Below, in pieces: positions 60,028 to 64,000 of a DNA stretch of 64,000 bases. The first letter of the stretch is position 1, and each line of letters begins with the position of its first letter. The stretch is taken from NCBI RefSeq assembly GCF_015665295.1, contig NZ_JADFAJ010000014.1:44980-108979 (forward strand). Reading direction: 5' to 3'. Position numbers and translations under genes: made by a program. The notes under the pieces are model-generated. The model made no database searches, was not told the origin of the DNA, and was given only the letters and a program-made list of their open reading frames with translations. The DNA is from Maricaulis sp. Lineage in GTDB: Bacteria > Pseudomonadota > Alphaproteobacteria > Caulobacterales > Maricaulaceae.

Positions 60028-60417
60028 TCAGGCCGGCTTGCGCGGCCAGCCCGCCCACAGGAAGAGCGCCAGGAAGCTGGAATTATAGACGACATTCATT
60101 GCCCCGCCGGCGAGGACAGATGCGGTCGAGTCAGCGAAAAACCAGGCTACGCCACCGCAAAGGAGGGCGAAACGGGCTGTCTTTCCGCGCGCCAGCGCCA
60201 GAAAGGCAACACCCCAGCCGACCATGAGCCCGCCCATGATACCGAACAGCAAGCGTTCGGCTGCCGTCGTGATGCTTTGGGCACCGTCCAGCGGCAGGAA
60301 AACGAGGTCCAGAAAGATGTCTGCCCCGGCATCGATAGCCGGCACGGCGCCGGTCGCGGTGCTCAGCCCGACCAGGATCAGGACCCAGGCGGCAAGATGG
60401 AGGCGGTGATCGGTCAT
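60028..60417 (-). CDS. Small membrane protein with about four helices
   Basis: A 129-residue hydrophobic protein with about four membrane-spanning segments and a short Arg/Lys-rich end (WPRKPA). The ATG at 60417 has GAGGAAAAGG about nine bases upstream. No family is recognised. It is divergent from the XRE-type gene, and the two may share control. Confidence 0.6.
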   Translation of the reverse strand: MTDHRLHLAAWVLILVGLSTATGAVPAIDAGADIFLDLVFLPLDGAQSITTAAERLLFGIMGGLMVGWGVAFLALARGKTARFALLCGGVAWFFADSTASVLAGGAMNVVYNSSFLALFLWAGWPRKPA

Positions 60418-60527
60418 GCGCAAATACCTTTTCCTCTTCGATGCAGGCAGGTTCATGCCCTTTCTGGCGCAAAACAATTACCTTGGAGGTCATGGTACAG
60501 GCGCAGGCGTCATGGCAAGCTGTGACC

Positions 60528-61328
60528 ATGCCAACGTCGATATCCCATGCCCAAGCACGAGCCCGGTCCGATTTCGGCAACCTGCTGCGCAGCTGGCGTC
60601 AACGCCGCCGTTACAGCCAGCTCAGCCTGTCGCTCGCAGCTGGCGTTTCCTCCCGTCATCTCAGCTTCCTTGAAAGCGGGCGCTCGGCGCCGAGCCGGGC
60701 GATGGCGCTGCTGCTGGCCGACTGTCTCGAAATACCGCCAGAAGCGCGCAATGCCCTGCTGAACTCGGCAGGCTTCGCGCCGATTTACACCCGCACCCCG
60801 CTGGACGCAGAACAGCTTGCGCCGATCCGGGAGGCCTTGACCGGCATGATGCACGCCAGCAGCCCGGCACCCGCCTTCCTGCTCGATACCTACTGGAATG
60901 TGATCGATGCCAACCAGGCCGGAACCCTCCTGCTCGGCGGCGACAGGAAACCCGGTAGCAGCTTGATTGAACGTCTGGTTGATGAGCCAGCCTTGCGGGC
61001 GCCCATCCTCAACTGGCCGGAGGTGGCGGCCGTCATGATGAACCGCCTGCTCTGCGAATCCCGCCATGAGGGCGGCAATCCGAGATTGGAGGCACTGGCC
61101 CTGCGGCTCTGCGACCATGCCGCCGATCCGCTGAGCCTCGACCCGAGCGATGCGATCCTGACCCTTCACTACCAGACCCCGTTGGGAGACATCACACTGT
61201 TCACAACGATCGCCGAGCTGTCTTCAGCCCAGGACCTGACCCTGCGGGAATTGCGCCTCGAGATCTTTTTCCCCGCCAATGCCGAGAGCCGCACACGCCT
61301 TCAACACCTCGCCACCGCGCAAGATTAA
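60528..61328 (+). CDS. XRE-family regulator with MmyB-like ligand-binding domain
   Basis: A 266-residue protein. The helix-turn-helix lies at about residues 14-70: LLRSWRQRRRYSQLSLSLAAG then SSRHLSFLESGRSAPS. The C-terminal 170 residues follow the MmyB-type pattern, with DTYWNVIDANQAG and ILTLHYQTPLGDI. The start is uncertain: the ATG at 60528 has the usual spacing before the HTH but no clear ribosome binding site, while the ATG at 60492 has GGAGGT directly before it. It is divergent from a small membrane protein gene, a likely target. Confidence 0.75.
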   Translation: MPTSISHAQARARSDFGNLLRSWRQRRRYSQLSLSLAAGVSSRHLSFLESGRSAPSRAMALLLADCLEIPPEARNALLNSAGFAPIYTRTPLDAEQLAPIREALTGMMHASSPAPAFLLDTYWNVIDANQAGTLLLGGDRKPGSSLIERLVDEPALRAPILNWPEVAAVMMNRLLCESRHEGGNPRLEALALRLCDHAADPLSLDPSDAILTLHYQTPLGDITLFTTIAELSSAQDLTLRELRLEIFFPANAESRTRLQHLATAQD

Positions 61329-61408
61329 GCTTCGGACAGATTTGATCCAAAACCGGATGGGGGCCGTAACCTCGTCTGTCACATGCATGAGACGACCCTC
61401 CAGTGATC

Positions 61409-61434
61409 CGGTGGCGGCCGCCGCCGGTGATCAC
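61409..61434. repeat. GC-rich inverted repeat before the fasciclin gene
   Basis: CCGGTGGCGG-CCGCCGCCGG pairs with one wobble and is flanked by GATC on both sides. It may end the XRE gene transcript or fold in the leader of the fasciclin gene. Confidence 0.4.
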
Positions 61435-61459
61435 CCCAAACGAACAAGGGAGCGCACAC

Positions 61460-61999
61460 ATGCGTCTCGTCTCTCTGGCTGCCCTGACCGCAGCCCTGAT
61501 TTCTGCCCCGGCCCTTGCGTCTGACGCGCACGGAACCGGCAAGACCAAGTTCGATCATCATGGTGGTGGCCACAGCGCCATGACCCAGGCCGACATTGTC
61601 GACACAGCGGTCGCGGCCGGCCAGTTCAACACGCTCGTCGCCGCCGTCCAGGCCGCCGGCCTGGTCGACACGCTCAAGGGCGATGGCCCGTTCACGGTCT
61701 TCGCTCCCGTGGATTCCGCCTTTGCCGGCCTGCCGCACGGTGAGCTCGAGCGCCTGCTGATGCCGGAAAACCGGCACGAGCTGGCCGGCATCCTGACCTA
61801 TCACGTGGTTCCGGGCGCCATCACCTCGGACCAGTTGAGCGGCCAGATCCTGTCGGTCGAGACGGTGGAAGGCTCGAGCGTGCTGATCGATGCCACGGAC
61901 GGTGTCCGTGTTGGCAATGCCCAGGTCGTCCAGGCCGATATTGCAACCTCGAACGGCATCATCCACGTCGTCGACCGGGTCCTGATCCCGACCGGCTGA
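61460..61999 (+). CDS. Secreted fasciclin (FAS1) domain protein
   Basis: A 179-residue exported protein with a signal peptide (about residues 1-20, ending APALAS), a His/Gly-rich linker, and one FAS1 domain (about 45-178). The two conserved FAS1 blocks are [17 protein letters not shown] and [12 protein letters not shown], with LTYHVVPG (H box) between. FAS1 proteins act in cell adhesion or surface association. The ATG follows AAGGGAG by seven bases. It is followed by a hairpin. Confidence 0.92.
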   Translation: MRLVSLAALTAALISAPALASDAHGTGKTKFDHHGGGHSAMTQADIVDTAVAAGQFNTLVAAVQAAGLVDTLKGDGPFTVFAPVDSAFAGLPHGELERLLMPENRHELAGILTYHVVPGAITSDQLSGQILSVETVEGSSVLIDATDGVRVGNAQVVQADIATSNGIIHVVDRVLIPTG

Positions 62000-62016
62000 C
62001 CGGATATCGCGGGTTC

Positions 62017-62038
62017 GGGCAGGCCCCAGGGCCTGCCC
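62017..62038. terminator. Hairpin between convergent fasciclin and aspartoacylase-family genes
   Basis: GGGCAGGCCC-CA-GGGCCTGCCC is a perfect 10-bp stem with a two-base loop, placed 17 bases after the fasciclin stop and eight before the convergent stop. It lacks a T-tract, so strength as an intrinsic terminator is uncertain. Confidence 0.55.
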
Positions 62039-62045
62039 GCCCTGC

Positions 62046-63083
62046 CTAGATAATCTCGTCCTCGTCAAACAACGGGTCATTGCTCAGGGCTTCGCCGAGC
62101 TGAACCATGGGTTCTTCATTGCGTCGCTTGAGGATTTCCGCGATGTGGACGACGGCGTCCCCCTCATTGACGATGGGCAGGACGGTGCGGCCGATGATCA
62201 GCCCGTCGCAGGGCGCGGTGATCTCGACCTCGGTGGTGCCGAGCGGGTCGCTCAGTGTGGCAATCAGCGTGCCTTCCCCGACATGCTCGCCGCAATCACG
62301 GTGCATGCGCAAGACGCCGCCCATCGGGGCGCGGGCCCAGCTCGACTTGTTGCCGATCTCCGAGCGCAAGGTCGCCTTGATGCGCTTGTCGGCGCGGATC
62401 ATGCCGAGATTGCCGAGCACGCGCAGAATGCCCTTCACGCCCATGCGCAGCGCCGTCTCGTCAAAGCGCAGCGCCTCACCGCTTTCATAGACGATCACCG
62501 GAATGTCGCGCTTCTGTGCGGCCTCGCGCAGCGAGCCGTCGCGCAGCGAGGAGTGGACGATCACCGGGGCGGCGAATTCCTGGGCCAGTTCCAGCGCCTT
62601 GGGCACTTTCGTATCGACCCGGATCTGCGGCAGGTTGGTGCGATTGACGGCGGCGGAGTGGAGATCGATCCCGGCCTCGCAACGCTCCACGATCTCGGTC
62701 ATGAAGATGTCGGCCAGCCGCGCCGCCAGCGAGCCCATGGGCGCGCCGGGGAAGGAGCGGTTGAGATCGCGCCGGTCGGGCAGGTATCGCGAATGGGTGA
62801 TGAAGCCATAGGTATTGACCACGGGCACACAGATCAGCGTGCCGGCGATCGAGCGCATCTGCGGCGTGCGGATCAGGCGGCGGATCATCTCGACACCGAT
62901 GATCTCGTCGCCATGGATGGCGGCTGACACAAAGACGACCGGCCCCGGTCGCTTGCCGTGCAGGACCTGCACAGACAGCGACATCGGGGTATGATCGGAC
63001 AGCACCGAGACTGGAATCTGCACGATTTTCCTCGTACCGGGCGCAACCTTTTCGCCGGCAATCTCGAAGGACGTCCGCGTCAT
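62046..63083 (-). CDS. Succinylglutamate desuccinylase/aspartoacylase family protein
   Basis: A 345-residue M14-like zinc hydrolase. Ligands His57 and Glu60 (AIHGDE) and His142 (GIDLHSAA) bind zinc, with DLNRSFPG and an Arg-rich region near residue 105 for substrate binding. The C-terminal 90 residues have a barrel-sandwich-like pattern ([13 protein letters not shown]). Members cut acyl-amino acids or, in this subgroup, may act on peptides. It overlaps rimK by four bases, suggesting a paired role, perhaps removal or editing of glutamate tails. Confidence 0.85.
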   Translation of the reverse strand: MTRTSFEIAGEKVAPGTRKIVQIPVSVLSDHTPMSLSVQVLHGKRPGPVVFVSAAIHGDEIIGVEMIRRLIRTPQMRSIAGTLICVPVVNTYGFITHSRYLPDRRDLNRSFPGAPMGSLAARLADIFMTEIVERCEAGIDLHSAAVNRTNLPQIRVDTKVPKALELAQEFAAPVIVHSSLRDGSLREAAQKRDIPVIVYESGEALRFDETALRMGVKGILRVLGNLGMIRADKRIKATLRSEIGNKSSWARAPMGGVLRMHRDCGEHVGEGTLIATLSDPLGTTEVEITAPCDGLIIGRTVLPIVNEGDAVVHIAEILKRRNEEPMVQLGEALSNDPLFDEDEII

Positions 63084-63985
63084 CCGGTGCCGCGGGTCTT
63101 TGTCTTGCCGGGCACGGCCGTCTTCTCGACGAAATCAATGATGATGTCGGCCACATCGACACCGGTCGAGGCTTCGATGCCCTCGAGGCCCGGCGAGGAG
63201 TTCACTTCCATGATGAGCGGGCCGTGATTGCCGCGCAGCATGTCGACGCCGGCGACATTGAGACCCATCACCTTGGCGGCGCGTACGGCCGTCGAGCGCT
63301 CTTCCGGGGTCAGCTTGATCTTGGTTGCCGAGCCGCCGCGATGCAGGTTGGAGCGGAAATCACCCTCGGCGCCCTGGCGCTTCATGGCCGCAACAACCTT
63401 GCCACCGACCACGATGGTGCGGATGTCGGCACCGCCGGCCTCCTTGATGAATTCCTGGACCAGGATATTCACCTTGGCGCCGCGGAAGGCCTCGATCACC
63501 GACTTGGCCGAGCGACGGGTTTCCGCCAGCACGACCCCGACGCCCTGGGTGCCCTCAAGCAGCTTGATCACGACCGGTTCGCCGCCGGCAATGTCGAGCA
63601 CATCATCCGTCATCGCGGTGTCGTGGGCAAAGGCGGTGACCGGCAGGCCGAGCCCGGCGCGGGAGAGGAGCTGCAGCGAGCGCAGCTTGTCGCGCGAGCG
63701 ACCGATGGCGACCGATTCATTGGCCGACCACACACCCATCATCTCGAACTGGCGGACCACGGCCATGCCGTAATTGGTGATCGAGGCCCCGATCCGCGGA
63801 ATGATCGCGTCATAGCCGGTCAGCACACGCCCCTGATAGCGCACCTCGGGGCGATGCGAGGTGATGTTCATATACATCTTGAGCGTATCGTAGATATCGA
63901 TCTCGTGGCCGCGCGCCTCGGCCGCCTCAACCAGCCTCTTGTGCGAGTAGAGGTTGGGATTGCGGGCCAGCATGAGCAGTTTCAT
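63080..63985 (-). CDS. rimK: RimK family ATP-grasp ligase (ribosomal S6 modification)
   Basis: A 301-residue ATP-grasp enzyme. The N-terminal part ([19 protein letters not shown]) matches RimK, with ATP-grasp motifs at [13 protein letters not shown] and at [13 protein letters not shown], the last of these the metal-binding region. RimK adds glutamate residues to the C-terminus of ribosomal protein S6. GGAGAAG precedes the ATG at 63985, and TGATG overlap hints at an upstream gene beyond the window. Confidence 0.9.
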   Translation of the reverse strand: MKLLMLARNPNLYSHKRLVEAAEARGHEIDIYDTLKMYMNITSHRPEVRYQGRVLTGYDAIIPRIGASITNYGMAVVRQFEMMGVWSANESVAIGRSRDKLRSLQLLSRAGLGLPVTAFAHDTAMTDDVLDIAGGEPVVIKLLEGTQGVGVVLAETRRSAKSVIEAFRGAKVNILVQEFIKEAGGADIRTIVVGGKVVAAMKRQGAEGDFRSNLHRGGSATKIKLTPEERSTAVRAAKVMGLNVAGVDMLRGNHGPLIMEVNSSPGLEGIEASTGVDVADIIIDFVEKTAVPGKTKTRGTG

Positions 63986-64000
63986 CAGAATCTTCTCCGG

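Overview
The window is a 64-kb, GC-rich stretch of an alphaproteobacterial chromosome, most likely from the Caulobacterales/Maricaulales group (a Maricaulis-like, dimorphic marine bacterium). This placement is an inference. It rests on the alphaproteobacterial SspB, the full division and cell wall (dcw) operon, an alphaproteobacterial-type RNase P RNA, and a TTAA-N7-TTAA (CtrA-type) box plus a GANTC methylation site upstream of ftsZ. No phage, insertion sequence, integron, CRISPR array, tRNA or rRNA gene was seen.

Bases 1-12,800 are a mosaic of short operons: the end of sspB with a thioesterase and an MFS transporter; a secreted 206-residue protein; a STAS-like protein; a RusA-type nuclease; fumarase fumC; an S41-like membrane protease; several small genes; a 3-methyladenine glycosylase; a second secreted 206-residue protein homologous to the first; an ArsR regulator with an SRPBCC protein; a ClC chloride channel; and a conserved hypothetical. 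Bases 12,880-26,150 hold a lipoprotein, a UvrD/PcrA helicase, an esterase lipoprotein, prmA, a LACTB-like serine hydrolase divergent from a membrane-bound LytTR regulator, an M24 aminopeptidase P, another lipoprotein and a hybrid histidine kinase.

Bases 26,178-51,270 are one long minus-strand block. Read in transcription order it is mraZ-rsmH-ftsL-ftsI-murE-murF-mraY-murD-ftsW-murG-murC-murB-ddl-ftsQ-ftsA, then an unnamed STAS-like gene, ftsZ, a strong terminator, lpxC, and a separate bamD-recN-ligA unit. Most of the dcw genes overlap by 1-13 bases. They build the UDP-MurNAc-pentapeptide and lipid II (mur, mraY, ddl), flip or polymerise and cross-link it at midcell (ftsW, ftsI), and assemble the divisome (ftsL, ftsQ, ftsA, ftsZ). 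Upstream of mraZ lie three 10-bp-spaced TGGGA repeats (MraZ operator), a LexA-type box and a near-consensus DnaA box. rnpB, with its own promoter, lies just upstream of that region.

Bases 52,205-64,000 carry a peptidoglycan amidase, an EamA transporter, a CE15-like esterase lipoprotein, a small membrane protein, a TerB-DnaJ protein, a fused 5-oxoprolinase/hydantoinase, a small membrane protein divergent from an XRE regulator, a fasciclin protein, and a RimK/aspartoacylase-family pair. The observations most worth following up are the STAS-like gene between ftsA and ftsZ with the cell-cycle control sites next to it, the stacked sites upstream of mraZ, the equal-length secreted paralogues, and the ArsR promoter with two built-in operators.
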